Shown here: piece by piece, positions 10,879 to 20,725 of the stretch | Numbering within the stretch: position 1 is the stretch's first letter | Layout: each line of letters opens with the position of its first letter | DNA from: an uncultured Bacteroidales bacterium | GTDB taxonomy: Bacteria; Bacteroidota; Bacteroidia; Bacteroidales; UBA4417 | Direction: 5' to 3' | NCBI GenBank assembly: GCA_903946925.1 | Contig: CAJAXK010000103.1 | Span: forward strand, 1 to 64,000 | Length of the DNA stretch: 64,000 bases | Translations under genes and position numbers: made by a program | Notes under the pieces: model-generated | Told to the model about the DNA's origin: nothing | The model's database searches: none | Seen by the model: only the letters and a program-made list of their open reading frames with translations

Positions 10879-12480
10879 TTAATCTTCGCTTTGCACTTTC
10901 ACCTTCACTTTGCCTTTTTTATTTTTGCTCTTATCTGATCCGGTTGGAATAGGTTCTTTAAAATCGGCAATTTTTGAGTATTCGATACAACTTGTGTATT
11001 CCTTCTTCATATTATCAATGAAAAGTTGTTCCATTTTTTTCTGGTCCTGCAGGTATTCAGGTTTGTCGATAATGCTGACTGTTTCATTCGGGTCTTTTTC
11101 GTAATCGTACATTTCGCGTGCCATTACATATTTTTTGTCATAAGGCATGTAGGTCCTGAAACTGTCTTTCATCCATTCGGTATAGCGGTAACGTGCTGTG
11201 CGGATGGTATATCCCATTACTTTACCTTTTTCGCGGGGGTACTGGCTAAATGCAAAATCGCGCAGTTGGGCATCCGGCTTTTTAATGGCAGGAACTAAGC
11301 TTATCCCATCCAGGTATTTGGGTGCAGGTATATTCATTAGTTCACAAAGTGTTGGATAAACATCAGTGAATTCGCACAAAGTCAACGGCCTTATCCCAGG
11401 TTTTGTACCCGGTACACTCATCATCAGTAGCGTGTGGGTAGCTTGTTCGAAATTGGTATGCTTGTTCCATAATCCGTGATCGCCCAGATGCCAGCCATGG
11501 TCGCCCCATACAACGATAATTGTGTTTTCACGGATTCCAAGTTTATCAAGTTCGTTGATTAACATTAGGATTTGAGCATCGGTGTATGATGTAGCTGCAT
11601 AATATCCATGTATCAGTTCCCTTTGTTTGTCAGCCGGCAAATGATCCAGATCGTTTTCCGAATAGCTCTGGAATTGCGGGATATCCGTATAGCTTTTTAA
11701 TTCTCCTGATACATGATAGGCTACATCCGGGCTGCCTTTTGCTTTTTGTTGAAAGGGTGCAAGCTCAAATTTGTTCCTGTCGTATAAATCCCAGTATTTT
11801 TTAGGCGCAACAAAAGGCAGATGAGGCTTGCGAAATCCAACAGCCAGGAAAAATGGCTTACTGCCTTTGCTTAATTTCTCAAGGGAAGCAATGGCCAATT
11901 TTGTCAGCGCACCGTCAGCGTAAGTATCATCAGGAACATCGGCACATTCAGTTGCTTTGCCTTTGCCTTTTTGATTAATCTGGTTGGGCAATGCATAAGT
12001 GGGGCGTTTGGCATCTTCGAAAGGGACACTCCATGAGCGTGCATCGTGGCCGGGACCAGTACTGCCTATATGGAAGATTTTACCCATTGCGGCTGTTTCA
12101 TATCCCATCGATTTGAAATATTCTGGCATGGAAACCGCATTTGGGTTAACCTGGCGAAAATCGGTTACCAAATCCCAAACCCTGGTTTTGTCAGGACGCA
12201 AACCTGTCATTATACTTGCCCTGGTAGCAGCGCAAATGGCCTGCGAACAATAACTTCTCTGAAAAACGACCCCTTCATTGGCCAGCCGGTCCAAACCCGG
12301 GGTTTTGGCATTCAAATCGCCATAAGCGCCCACGTTTGGCTTGAGATCATCAACCGCAATAAACAGGATATTCGGTTTTTTCGGTTTCGGTTCAGGACTT
12401 GTGGAAAATTGCAGGAAAGATGCAAAACCGATCAAAACCAGACTGAGACTAATAGTTCGAAGAATTTTCTTTTTCATCAT
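10879..12480 (-). CDS. Sulfatase, tandem paralog of 9255-10835 (CAATR motif)
   Basis: QAICAATRASIMTGLRPDKTRVWDLVTDFRQVNPNAVSMPEYFKSMGYET, very close to neighbour across full length. Confidence 0.92.
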   Translation of the reverse strand: MMKKKILRTISLSLVLIGFASFLQFSTSPEPKPKKPNILFIAVDDLKPNVGAYGDLNAKTPGLDRLANEGVVFQRSYCSQAICAATRASIMTGLRPDKTRVWDLVTDFRQVNPNAVSMPEYFKSMGYETAAMGKIFHIGSTGPGHDARSWSVPFEDAKRPTYALPNQINQKGKGKATECADVPDDTYADGALTKLAIASLEKLSKGSKPFFLAVGFRKPHLPFVAPKKYWDLYDRNKFELAPFQQKAKGSPDVAYHVSGELKSYTDIPQFQSYSENDLDHLPADKQRELIHGYYAATSYTDAQILMLINELDKLGIRENTIIVVWGDHGWHLGDHGLWNKHTNFEQATHTLLMMSVPGTKPGIRPLTLCEFTDVYPTLCELMNIPAPKYLDGISLVPAIKKPDAQLRDFAFSQYPREKGKVMGYTIRTARYRYTEWMKDSFRTYMPYDKKYVMAREMYDYEKDPNETVSIIDKPEYLQDQKKMEQLFIDNMKKEYTSCIEYSKIADFKEPIPTGSDKSKNKKGKVKVKVQSED

Positions 12481-12658
12481 TCTTATTTCGTTTTTTGTGT
12501 TTACAAATTTTGACTTTAAATCTTTAATCTGGTTTAATTTTCAGCACATTAATTTCTGATTAAGAGCAAACAGCATTTTACCTACTCCCTTCTCAAAATT
12601 GCCTTTACTATCTTATTCTATCTCAAAAATACCTTGAAGCAGGGTTACACACTACACA

Positions 12659-12721
12659 TTATATGGCTTATTCTTCAAAAAATCGGTCATAATACAAATC
12701 ATCAATCAAAATGATGTAATA
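12659..12721 (-). promoter_or_regulatory. Degenerate copy (D) of shared cis-regulatory box, upstream of sulfatase cluster
   Basis: TTATATGGCTTATTCTTCAAAAAATCGGTCATAATACAAATCATCAATCAAAATGATGTAATAATGA aligns without gaps to boxes A-C; TATTTTTG -7-like box on minus strand at 12624-12631 at the same 68-bp spacing. Confidence 0.55.
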
Positions 12722-12900
12722 ATGAAAGCACAAAGCGAACACTTTATAATTAACCTTCATTATTGTATGCATAATATCATTATCCTGCCTCCTAAAAGTT
12801 CCTTACAATCAAAAACAATTGAGGGAAAAACCGAAGGTTTGCAAAAGAATTGGATAATGTAATAATCTGTTAAGTCCGCTTCAGCGGAAAACGCAATTAT

Positions 12901-14373
12901 TTAAATCTCTAAAAAGGTAGCACCCACCGAATCTTTACTAGGAGCATCAAGGCTGGTTTCGCCAGAAACCTGGCTGGCTCCAGGCAACTTATATCCGGCT
13001 CTGCTCCTTCCCCTTATGTCTTGGGTAATTTCAGGGTAATCACTAGTTATGTATGCTGACAAACCTGTCTTTGCTCCCGGTTCGTAAATATTTGGACTTG
13101 TGCCGACTTGTATCATTTTCGGGTCAATACCTGTAATTACCTGATTTTCTGAAAATCTGAAATTTTCATATTTCCCCTGGTTCATAAGGTTGTTTTTCCA
13201 TTTTACATCCATATCGGCACCCGAAATCTTATCGATTTCAACATTGGTTTTGGTTGAAGAAGTATTGTAAACATGATTAAAGGCAATCACCGATCCGATT
13301 GGTGGCAATTTGAATGAAGAATTGTTGTAGTTGATACTGAACGATTGTGAACAATCAACCATGGTATTAAAAGCTACAAGTGCATTTTTAACCTGAAAAT
13401 ACTCGTAAGCCTCTGAGTTTTCTTTGCCCCGCACCAGGCAAATTGCAGCACGGAAATCAGTTCCATTCAGGTTTTCGAAATAATTGTTGTAAACTTTATG
13501 ATTTTCGCCGATAATGCGCACACCACCAGTTCCCGGAACGTTGTTGCCGATAAAATAGTTGCCATCCACCGTACAGTTGTTGCCATGGCGGAGTGTAAGC
13601 GTTCCTTTGCAAGCAACAAAAATATTGTTCGAATAATTATTACCGCACGATTTGTTTGAGATGATCTCTGTTTCGCCATTACAATCTTCAAAAAAATTGC
13701 CTTTGACGGTTACTCCGGCAGTTTGCATCGAAGTGTGGCTATCGCCAATGCGAATAATTTCCTGGCCATTCAATTCCTTTCCAGATTTATCTTTGTTCGG
13801 ATTCCGGTAACCAAAATAATTGCCTTCAATGATGTGGTTGGGTATAACATCCTTATCCAACCAAACCACAAGCAGTGTTCCTGAATTGGTTTTATTCGCA
13901 AAAGTACAATTGGCCACAATGTTGTCCTTTCCGTACATAGAAACCCACTTGTTGTCAACGGTTTTCTCTGCCGGGTTACAGCTTACGATGGCTGTATTAT
14001 ATAAACTACAGTTTTCAGCAATGGATGTGGTTGAGGTTCGGAAGGATATAATATCTTTATCCTTTAGTGTTCCGTTATAAAAATATAACCCGGAGATTTC
14101 GAGGAAACTCCCTGAAAAACTTAGCGATGAATTGCCAGTAAGGATAACTTTCCCCGGTGTTTGAGCCAATAACACAACTGGGTGTAATTTCATTCCAACC
14201 CCTCTGAAAACTATGTTCTGATCAATCCAATTTCCATTTTTCATAACAATAGTATCGCCCGACGACCATTTTTTTAGGTTAATCTCCGCTGCGGAAGAAA
14301 CCAGCAAATATTTTGCGCTGACCATGTTAACTGAACAACAAAGACATAATATGAATGATATGTATTTTGTCAT
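12901..14373 (-). CDS. PL6-like (alginate lyase / chondroitinase-B-type) beta-helix lyase
   Basis: KYLLVSSAAEINLKKWSSGDTIVMKNGNWIDQNIVFRGVG; many parallel beta-helix rungs. ORF track begins at 14454, but the signal peptide begins at MTKYISFILC (ATG 14373), avoiding overlap with the next gene. Confidence 0.75.
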   Translation of the reverse strand: MTKYISFILCLCCSVNMVSAKYLLVSSAAEINLKKWSSGDTIVMKNGNWIDQNIVFRGVGMKLHPVVLLAQTPGKVILTGNSSLSFSGSFLEISGLYFYNGTLKDKDIISFRTSTTSIAENCSLYNTAIVSCNPAEKTVDNKWVSMYGKDNIVANCTFANKTNSGTLLVVWLDKDVIPNHIIEGNYFGYRNPNKDKSGKELNGQEIIRIGDSHTSMQTAGVTVKGNFFEDCNGETEIISNKSCGNNYSNNIFVACKGTLTLRHGNNCTVDGNYFIGNNVPGTGGVRIIGENHKVYNNYFENLNGTDFRAAICLVRGKENSEAYEYFQVKNALVAFNTMVDCSQSFSINYNNSSFKLPPIGSVIAFNHVYNTSSTKTNVEIDKISGADMDVKWKNNLMNQGKYENFRFSENQVITGIDPKMIQVGTSPNIYEPGAKTGLSAYITSDYPEITQDIRGRSRAGYKLPGASQVSGETSLDAPSKDSVGATFLEI

Positions 14374-14444
14374 GTTTCCTGTATTTGATTTCTTAAAGCT
14401 GGCTGAACCGTAACATTTCCTGCTAAAATATTTTTTCAGCCTTA

Positions 14445-16124
14445 CTATTTGCACAACACAAACTTTGTGGTTTTTGTGAATTTATCGGTTTTTAAAATGG
14501 CAACATACATTCCGCTTTTCAAACCAGAAATATCCACTACCTGCTCTTGCTTTCCGGCTGATTGATTTATGTGATTGAGTACTTTTTTCACAGTAATGCC
14601 ATTAGTATTGATTATGCTAAGGCAAACGTTTGAGGCTGAAGCAAGATCATAAATAATATTTATGGTGTTACTTGATTGATTTTGAAGTACTTTCAACTCA
14701 AAACCCTCAACTTTCGTGTTGTCATTACTTGCTGAAGTTTGAATCAAATATGACGGTCCAACTTCAGATAATTTCAGTGGATGATTTGTAGAAGCACCGG
14801 TGGTATATTCATCGCAACCCACATCCTTTAATGTAACTAAAACAGGTCTTGGCTGTCCGCTGATATCCAGAAGCAAAGCCGGATCATCATCTACATTTGT
14901 GATATCAAGGATTGCGGGGTAATTGGCACTTGCTGCATCAATGGCTGGGCTTGATGCTGTTAAACCATAAAACCCATCTGTGTTCAAGGCAAGTGCCGGA
15001 TCAACTTTGGTCATTCCCGATGGAATTGAAACCCCTAAAGTTCCGTTATAAATATTTCCAGCCCAAGCTATTCCAAGAGTAGAGCCTGTGAAAATATCTC
15101 CCGAATTTTTTTTGAAAATATTGTTCGCCCAGGTATTGTCGGTAGCACCATGGTCAAGATCAATATCCCCACATTCGACGAAGGTGTTGTGGATAAAATT
15201 AATATTGTTCAAAATATTAGTAGTGTTAGCGGTGTAATAAACATAAGTAACTGCATCAGTATTACCGCCAATACCCGAACGTTCGAAGTAATTATTGTAA
15301 CAGTAAATATTGTTTGCTTCCTTCACCCTTATGCCGCCGGCACCGATAAAAAAGTTGCCATAAGCAATGTTGTTATCGCCATTTCGGAAACAAAACATGG
15401 CTTTTTGATTGTTGACCGAAGTGTTGTAACGCAATATATTTTCCCTGCATTTTACCGAAATAGCCTCACTATCACCTAATCCTGTATTGCTGAAATAGCA
15501 GAACTCAACGGTTGTTCGGGAAACATAAGTGGAAGTTGAGCCATTGCTGATGCGGATACATTCGTTTCCATTGTCGCCGCCAGCACCCGGCATATTCTGG
15601 AAAGAGCAATACCGGATAATGTTATAACCAGGTAAAGTTTCGTCAGGAGCAATGTGGATGAGGTTTCCTGAAGGTGCGCTGGCAGGCTTATTTTCAAAAT
15701 TACAAAACGAAATTTCATTGTAACGCCCCGCCAAATTGATGTATTTCTGGGCTGAATAGCCTTTGAAATTTAATTCCGTCAGTGTATTATGGCTTCCGTA
15801 TACGTTTGTTACCACTCCGCCAATAGTACCTGTGGTGAACTGAAAACCGCTTAAAGTAATATAATTGCCCGTGATTTGAATGTCATTTGTTCCACTCAAA
15901 AACACACCTCCGGGCGTTGCTGCCTTTACCGTGATATTATTGGTGCTAATTATTAATGTTGAATTGAAATATGTACCATTGGCGAGTTTTATGGTATCGC
16001 CTGATGAAGCATTGTCAATAGCTGATTGTAACTGTGGGACAGAAAAAACCAGAACTACATTTTGTGTAAACACTAGAAAAGGAAGCTGAAAAAGGGCTAT
16101 CAGTACTATTATCCGTAAAGTCAT
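14445..16124 (-). CDS. PL6-like beta-helix lyase with T9SS domain
   Basis: FSVPQLQSAIDNASSGDTIKLANGTYFNSTLIISTNNITVKA; C-terminal NTINIIYDL...GMYVAILKT. Confidence 0.75.
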   Translation of the reverse strand: MTLRIIVLIALFQLPFLVFTQNVVLVFSVPQLQSAIDNASSGDTIKLANGTYFNSTLIISTNNITVKAATPGGVFLSGTNDIQITGNYITLSGFQFTTGTIGGVVTNVYGSHNTLTELNFKGYSAQKYINLAGRYNEISFCNFENKPASAPSGNLIHIAPDETLPGYNIIRYCSFQNMPGAGGDNGNECIRISNGSTSTYVSRTTVEFCYFSNTGLGDSEAISVKCRENILRYNTSVNNQKAMFCFRNGDNNIAYGNFFIGAGGIRVKEANNIYCYNNYFERSGIGGNTDAVTYVYYTANTTNILNNINFIHNTFVECGDIDLDHGATDNTWANNIFKKNSGDIFTGSTLGIAWAGNIYNGTLGVSIPSGMTKVDPALALNTDGFYGLTASSPAIDAASANYPAILDITNVDDDPALLLDISGQPRPVLVTLKDVGCDEYTTGASTNHPLKLSEVGPSYLIQTSASNDNTKVEGFELKVLQNQSSNTINIIYDLASASNVCLSIINTNGITVKKVLNHINQSAGKQEQVVDISGLKSGMYVAILKTDKFTKTTKFVLCK

Positions 16125-16330
16125 AACTACATTCTTAATTGAGTCTGTCCATAAAGCTAAATCTTATTAAATCTCGCTGTGATTATTGGGATTGACAAAT
16201 AACTCACTAAAAAAAAAGCCGCAATTTGCAAATCGTACATTTTAAATTTCATCACTATCGCGTTATAAGACATAAATCTTTCTTTAGTAGTCTGAAGAAG
16301 ATCAATGTTCCCAAGTTGGAATTTGAAAGA

Positions 16331-16381
16331 AAAAAAACCTGCACAGTTATCATAGATTTTTCGAAATATGATTTGTGCAGG
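16331..16381 (-). terminator. Predicted intrinsic terminator (minus strand)
   Basis: CCTGCACA (16338-16345) pairs with TGTGCAGG (16374-16381), inner ATCATA/TATGAT, A-run on plus (U-run on minus transcript), downstream of the 16424 stop. Confidence 0.65.
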
Positions 16382-16423
16382 CTCAACCCAATTATTAATC
16401 AACCAAATCTTCTGTTCAATCCA

Positions 16424-17242
16424 TTATTTCACTACATGTTCCCATCTGTTGCTAAAACGCAAACCGGCAATTTTACCCCCGAGATTGGGACGCTGGCGGA
16501 TGTAGATACTTCTGATTCTTTTAAGATCAGCATTACCCGTAACACTGGCTATTGCTGTCTCCCCTGATTCTTTTCCCCCAATTTTGGGGTTGATATACAA
16601 AGAAGCAGATTCAGCGCCTTTGGCTGAAGGGTTTACTTTAACAACAACAAAAACTGTTGTTCCGTAAGGAAAATCAGGTGACCAGGTTGTAGTAGTTTCT
16701 TTCCATCCCAAACCCAGGTTATAAAAGCCTTTATTTTCTGAAGATCTCACGCAAACACGTCCACGCTGCTGATTTCCTGTATAATTTCCATCAAGCGATA
16801 GAAACTGATCACCCGAATTTGATGCTTTGGTAATATTAACTAAGGCACCCAGATAAAATACTTCGTCGGTGTAGTCGCTCGATGATGTAAGGCTATAAAT
16901 GGATGCCCGAACGGCAGCAGTTTCCGGATTGAGGATAATGGCTTTTCCCGCATTATTATCCACGTAAGTAGAAAAACTTAATTTACTTGGTTCTAAAACA
17001 GGAGAAACAGTTGGAGCATCTGCGGGATTGATTTTACCGTTGCGGTTCCATTGATTTTCCTTAATCGGGTTCGTATCATCCTGTGTAGTATTTGTATATT
17101 CCCCCTTTTCCAACGATAACTCTGAGCCAACAGCTCCAACAGTAAATAAAGTTTTGTAGTCGATTGGTAATTTTTGAGGATACTGTGCACTGGCAATCAA
17201 GGTGGCCATGCAAAACATTAGGATTGTTATACTTTTTTTCAT
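16424..17242 (-). CDS. Secreted protein with jelly-roll-like domain related to the VLLDETFDY family
   Basis: Signal peptide MKKSITILMFCMATLIASAQ (ATG at 17242; track start 17314 looks too far upstream); VFVVVKVNPSAKGAESASLYINPKIGG...GLRFSNRWEHVV matches the end of the domain in 17430-18485. Confidence 0.65.
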   Translation of the reverse strand: MKKSITILMFCMATLIASAQYPQKLPIDYKTLFTVGAVGSELSLEKGEYTNTTQDDTNPIKENQWNRNGKINPADAPTVSPVLEPSKLSFSTYVDNNAGKAIILNPETAAVRASIYSLTSSSDYTDEVFYLGALVNITKASNSGDQFLSLDGNYTGNQQRGRVCVRSSENKGFYNLGLGWKETTTTWSPDFPYGTTVFVVVKVNPSAKGAESASLYINPKIGGKESGETAIASVTGNADLKRIRSIYIRQRPNLGGKIAGLRFSNRWEHVVK

Positions 17243-17429
17243 CTGTTTATTTTTTAATTTTTTACGGGTCAGATGGAATACGCCATGAGAATAATCATTT
17301 CGGTTGGTGAGCAAGTTTTCTGCTCATGGCTATTTCATACAATTTTTTTTATGCCCCATACTAATGACTGTGGGTTTTTGAAATACGAACAGCTTGCTAA
17401 GGCCAGTATTGTTAGTTATTATTGATTTC

Positions 17430-18485
17430 CTATTGGTTAATCAGTATTTTGAATGATTTAGTAACACCCCCTGCCGTAAACCGGGCTAAATATATCCCGG
17501 TTGTTAAACCCGAAACATCAAAGGATTCGGTATAACTTCCAGCCTCATGGCCAATGTTCTGAATCAAAGTATTGACAAATTGACCATTAATATTATACAG
17601 CACAAGGTTCACATTGGAGTTGTCAGTTAAACTATATTCCAGGTTTAAAGTAGTGGCTGATGGATTGTTGAAGATTTTGACCCTGTTTTTTGCTGTAACC
17701 AATTCTGATAAACCCACCTGGCTTACTTTCGCAACAGCATTTGCCCAGGAACTTGAAACCCTTGCACCGCTTACATTGAAATTAGCTTTATTATTGCCGT
17801 TTACCCTGAACCTTATAGAGCTTAGATCCGATTTTAAAGCCGAAGGGTTAGAAATATCATCAATAACATCGGGAATAGGTTCTGTAGTTGATCCTAAAGT
17901 TGGATTTATGAAAAGCGATGAAGTTTCAGTGGCGAAATCATATTTCAAAACCACAAGAATTACGGCAAGTGTATCAGTAAATTCGGGTGCTCTCCATTTA
18001 ACATCAGCACCCGTACCACTTCCCCTGGTAGTTCCCAATTTGAAGTTGGCAGTTACTGATCCCTTTCCTACCCAGACCTTTGGCCCTGAGTTTGCACTAT
18101 CGCCAAGCCCAATGACTTCAGACTGGCTTTGTTTCTGGGCGACTCCTGCCTTAAATAGAAAGCTTAAATATACAGTACTGGTAACCGGCGTTTCAGTAAA
18201 TAATTTATAACAATAGTAACCAGTTGCACCTGATAGGTACACATTGTTCATTGTTTTACCTTTATCGGAAAGCACGTAAGTACCATCAGTGGTTATGTAT
18301 GTCAATGGAGGTGTAACAATGTTTCGCACAGGTACAACGGCAGGAGCGGTTCCTCCGCTTGTCCAACCAGGTGCAAAATCAAGATCTGAAACTGAGTAAT
18401 CGAAAGTTTCATCCAGTAAAACCTGCCCTTGTGAAATCAGAAAAAATGAGCAAAGAGCAACAATTAAAGTGATTTTTTTATTCAT
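17430..18485 (-). CDS. Secreted jelly-roll-like domain protein with T9SS domain
   Basis: GQVLLDETFDYSVSDLDFAPGWTSGGT...; VLKYDFATETSSLFINP; C-terminal KIFNNPSATTLNLEYSL...GIYLARF. Confidence 0.7.
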   Translation of the reverse strand: MNKKITLIVALCSFFLISQGQVLLDETFDYSVSDLDFAPGWTSGGTAPAVVPVRNIVTPPLTYITTDGTYVLSDKGKTMNNVYLSGATGYYCYKLFTETPVTSTVYLSFLFKAGVAQKQSQSEVIGLGDSANSGPKVWVGKGSVTANFKLGTTRGSGTGADVKWRAPEFTDTLAVILVVLKYDFATETSSLFINPTLGSTTEPIPDVIDDISNPSALKSDLSSIRFRVNGNNKANFNVSGARVSSSWANAVAKVSQVGLSELVTAKNRVKIFNNPSATTLNLEYSLTDNSNVNLVLYNINGQFVNTLIQNIGHEAGSYTESFDVSGLTTGIYLARFTAGGVTKSFKILINQ

Positions 18486-18565
18486 GGCGAATCAGGATTA
18501 GGTAAATTTTTGGTAAATCAATATAAAGCTGTTTCATAAACAACCACATAACCGGCCAAAGTCCT

Positions 18566-19945
18566 TTACTTGCTAACTACAAGCTTGATTGTTTGGGAAG
18601 AGCTGCCTAAACTAAGTCGTGCAAAATAAGATCCATTGTCAAGAGTCGAAACATCAATTGATTTCGAATAGTCTCCGGCATTTTGAAATTCGGAATTTAT
18701 TAGGTTTTTAACAAATTGACCATTGAGGTTAAACAAATCCATTTTCACAAGGGTATATGACTGCAGTTTGTATTCCAGGTTCAGGAATTGAGAAACAGGA
18801 TTTGGATAAACATGGAATTGAGCTTTTTGCATGAGTGGGGAGATGGATGCGTTGGATGAATAATAACGTGTATCGCCAACTGTAAGACCATCGCTTCCAA
18901 CAAAGAAACTCCTATTGGTCAAGCCAAAATTTAGGGTTGCGACATTCGTATAGATAGGAACAGTTGTTATAGTGTTAGTTCCTGTTGGGGGAACTGCAAA
19001 GCCAAGATAGCAATAGTCTTTAACCATTGGAGGGGCAGTCAGGTCAGGGTTTACAAAACTTAGGGTTAAATCAACCTGATCGAAAATACAGTTGGTTATG
19101 CTAATCAGACCCGACATCATCCTGAACCTGAAAATTTCATCGGAAGTTAATGTGATGTTATAGAAAGTACAATGATCGATGGTTGCATTTCTTCCTTTAG
19201 CCCAAACGCCACTTGTTGACTTGTAATGGATTACAGAGTTAGCGTTTCCAACACTGTTGACAATATTGGAAAACGTGCAATTTTTCAAGGTAATATCCCT
19301 ATTGGACACGGTGGTGATTTGGGTTGTTGAATTACCATCCTGAGTGTTAAAAAACAACATTCTTCCACTGCAATTATTAAATGTTGTTTCTTGAATGTCC
19401 ATGGAGGAGTTTGTGGCCTCAAGCCTTATGGTTCCATTTCCTGCTGCATTGTTAAAATCGTGAATGAAGCAATTTTTTATAATAATTGAACAATTTAATG
19501 CAGTTGTTGTGCTCCTCACCAAAATAGGCTGATTCCCTGTATTGGTATTTAAACCATTAAATTCAATGCCTTCGAGGTTTAAAACAAAATCTGGGGTATA
19601 AATCACAAAAATTGTTGCAGTACTGGATGCGCTTGTCCCACTTGCTGAAATAATCGGTTTGGAGAGAAGGCCCGCTTTTGCCCGGATGGTTGCACTTCTT
19701 CCTATGGAATCCAGTACGCTGCTTGTTCCCTGTATTACATATTCCCCACCTGATGTCGAAAGTTCGTAGATATCGAACAACCCACCTTTTAGGTCAGTCA
19801 ACAATTCAGCAACCTGGCTTACAGTATATTCTTTTGAAGTCTGAGCTTCAGAAGAAATGGGGTTAAAAAGCAAAACGCAGGATAGAAATCCTGTTATTAA
19901 GATTGCTTTCAATTTGAAATTCATAAAAGTAGAGTTCTGTTTCAT
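18566..19945 (-). CDS. Secreted right-handed beta-helix protein with T9SS domain
   Basis: Repeated beta-helix rungs (IIIKNCFIHDFNNAAGNGTIRLEATN, DITLKNCTFSNIVN); C-terminal VYPNPVSQFLNLEYKL...GSYFARL. Confidence 0.65.
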   Translation of the reverse strand: MKQNSTFMNFKLKAILITGFLSCVLLFNPISSEAQTSKEYTVSQVAELLTDLKGGLFDIYELSTSGGEYVIQGTSSVLDSIGRSATIRAKAGLLSKPIISASGTSASSTATIFVIYTPDFVLNLEGIEFNGLNTNTGNQPILVRSTTTALNCSIIIKNCFIHDFNNAAGNGTIRLEATNSSMDIQETTFNNCSGRMLFFNTQDGNSTTQITTVSNRDITLKNCTFSNIVNSVGNANSVIHYKSTSGVWAKGRNATIDHCTFYNITLTSDEIFRFRMMSGLISITNCIFDQVDLTLSFVNPDLTAPPMVKDYCYLGFAVPPTGTNTITTVPIYTNVATLNFGLTNRSFFVGSDGLTVGDTRYYSSNASISPLMQKAQFHVYPNPVSQFLNLEYKLQSYTLVKMDLFNLNGQFVKNLINSEFQNAGDYSKSIDVSTLDNGSYFARLSLGSSSQTIKLVVSK

Positions 19946-20055
19946 AATTTAGGGGTTAGGTTAATTGGGTTGAATGGTTGATTATCTGTCATTCTTGAAG
20001 CACTATTGGTGTTCTAAAGTTTTGAAATATTTTTGGGATCCGGAAAAATTTAATA

Positions 20056-20091
20056 TTTTTCATTGCCGGTTTTTTGTCCGGCAATGAAAAA
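20056..20091. terminator. Strong palindromic terminator after the susCD-lipoprotein operon
   Basis: TTTTTCATTGCCGG-tttttgt-CCGGCAATGAAAAA, near-perfect hairpin just 3' of the 20099 stop. Confidence 0.8.
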
Positions 20092-20098
20092 TGCCGGT

Positions 20099-20707
20099 TT
20101 ATTTTATAATAGCAGCCTCAAAAGTTTGCTTTGCTGTTGTGAGTATTGTTACACCTTCAGCAATTTGTCGGTCGATATTTGTGATTAAATCGCGTGTTTT
20201 TTTTGCATCGGCAATGGCTTTTGTAAAATCCGCCTTCGCAGCCTCCGAAACCTGGCCTGTTGCAGTACCAACTGCTGTTGATGCATTTAATAATTCGCAC
20301 TCCACAACCAAATCATTCAAAGGTCGTCGGTCCGAAATAAACAAGCTATTGTGGAAAGCCTGCCCTGGCACACCAAACGACTTATAGGTATCGGTGATGT
20401 TCTTCATTGTGATATTCGGCCTGACTACCAGCGCGAGAGCCGTATCCAAAACTTTGAGGTATGCCGCTTTCTGGCTGGCAAACTTGCTTGTACTTGCTAC
20501 CATGAAATTGCCTTTATCATAACCAATAACCGTGCTATCAACCATTGCTTTTTCGGTAGTTGCAAACAGGGTCAATTCCTGCCTGTGCTCTTCTACAGTT
20601 TTAGGTTGAGCGGCTTCTTCATCCTTTGTACATGAGCTGCCCCAAATAACCAGTGATACCATCAAAGGCAACCATATCATTCGTAAACCAAGATTTATCT
20701 TTTTCAT
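20099..20707 (-). CDS. Small lipoprotein, predicted mostly helical, in SusE/F (glycan-binding) position
   Basis: Lipobox-like LVIWGSSCTKDEE; Ala-rich helical C-terminus; immediately downstream of SusD. Confidence 0.6.
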   Translation of the reverse strand: MKKINLGLRMIWLPLMVSLVIWGSSCTKDEEAAQPKTVEEHRQELTLFATTEKAMVDSTVIGYDKGNFMVASTSKFASQKAAYLKVLDTALALVVRPNITMKNITDTYKSFGVPGQAFHNSLFISDRRPLNDLVVECELLNASTAVGTATGQVSEAAKADFTKAIADAKKTRDLITNIDRQIAEGVTILTTAKQTFEAAIIK

Positions 20708-20725
20708 AAATTTTTCTTTTTTAGA

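Noticed and set aside
12046-12513. 155-aa plus-strand ORF
   Set aside because: Antisense to sulfatase 10879-12480.
14373-14454. Overlap of the two PL6-like genes as a translational coupling signal
   Set aside because: Overlap disappears if the downstream gene begins at ATG 14373, where the signal peptide starts.
17614-18210. 198-aa plus-strand ORF
   Set aside because: Antisense to the 17430-18485 T9SS protein; no start signals or recognisable fold.
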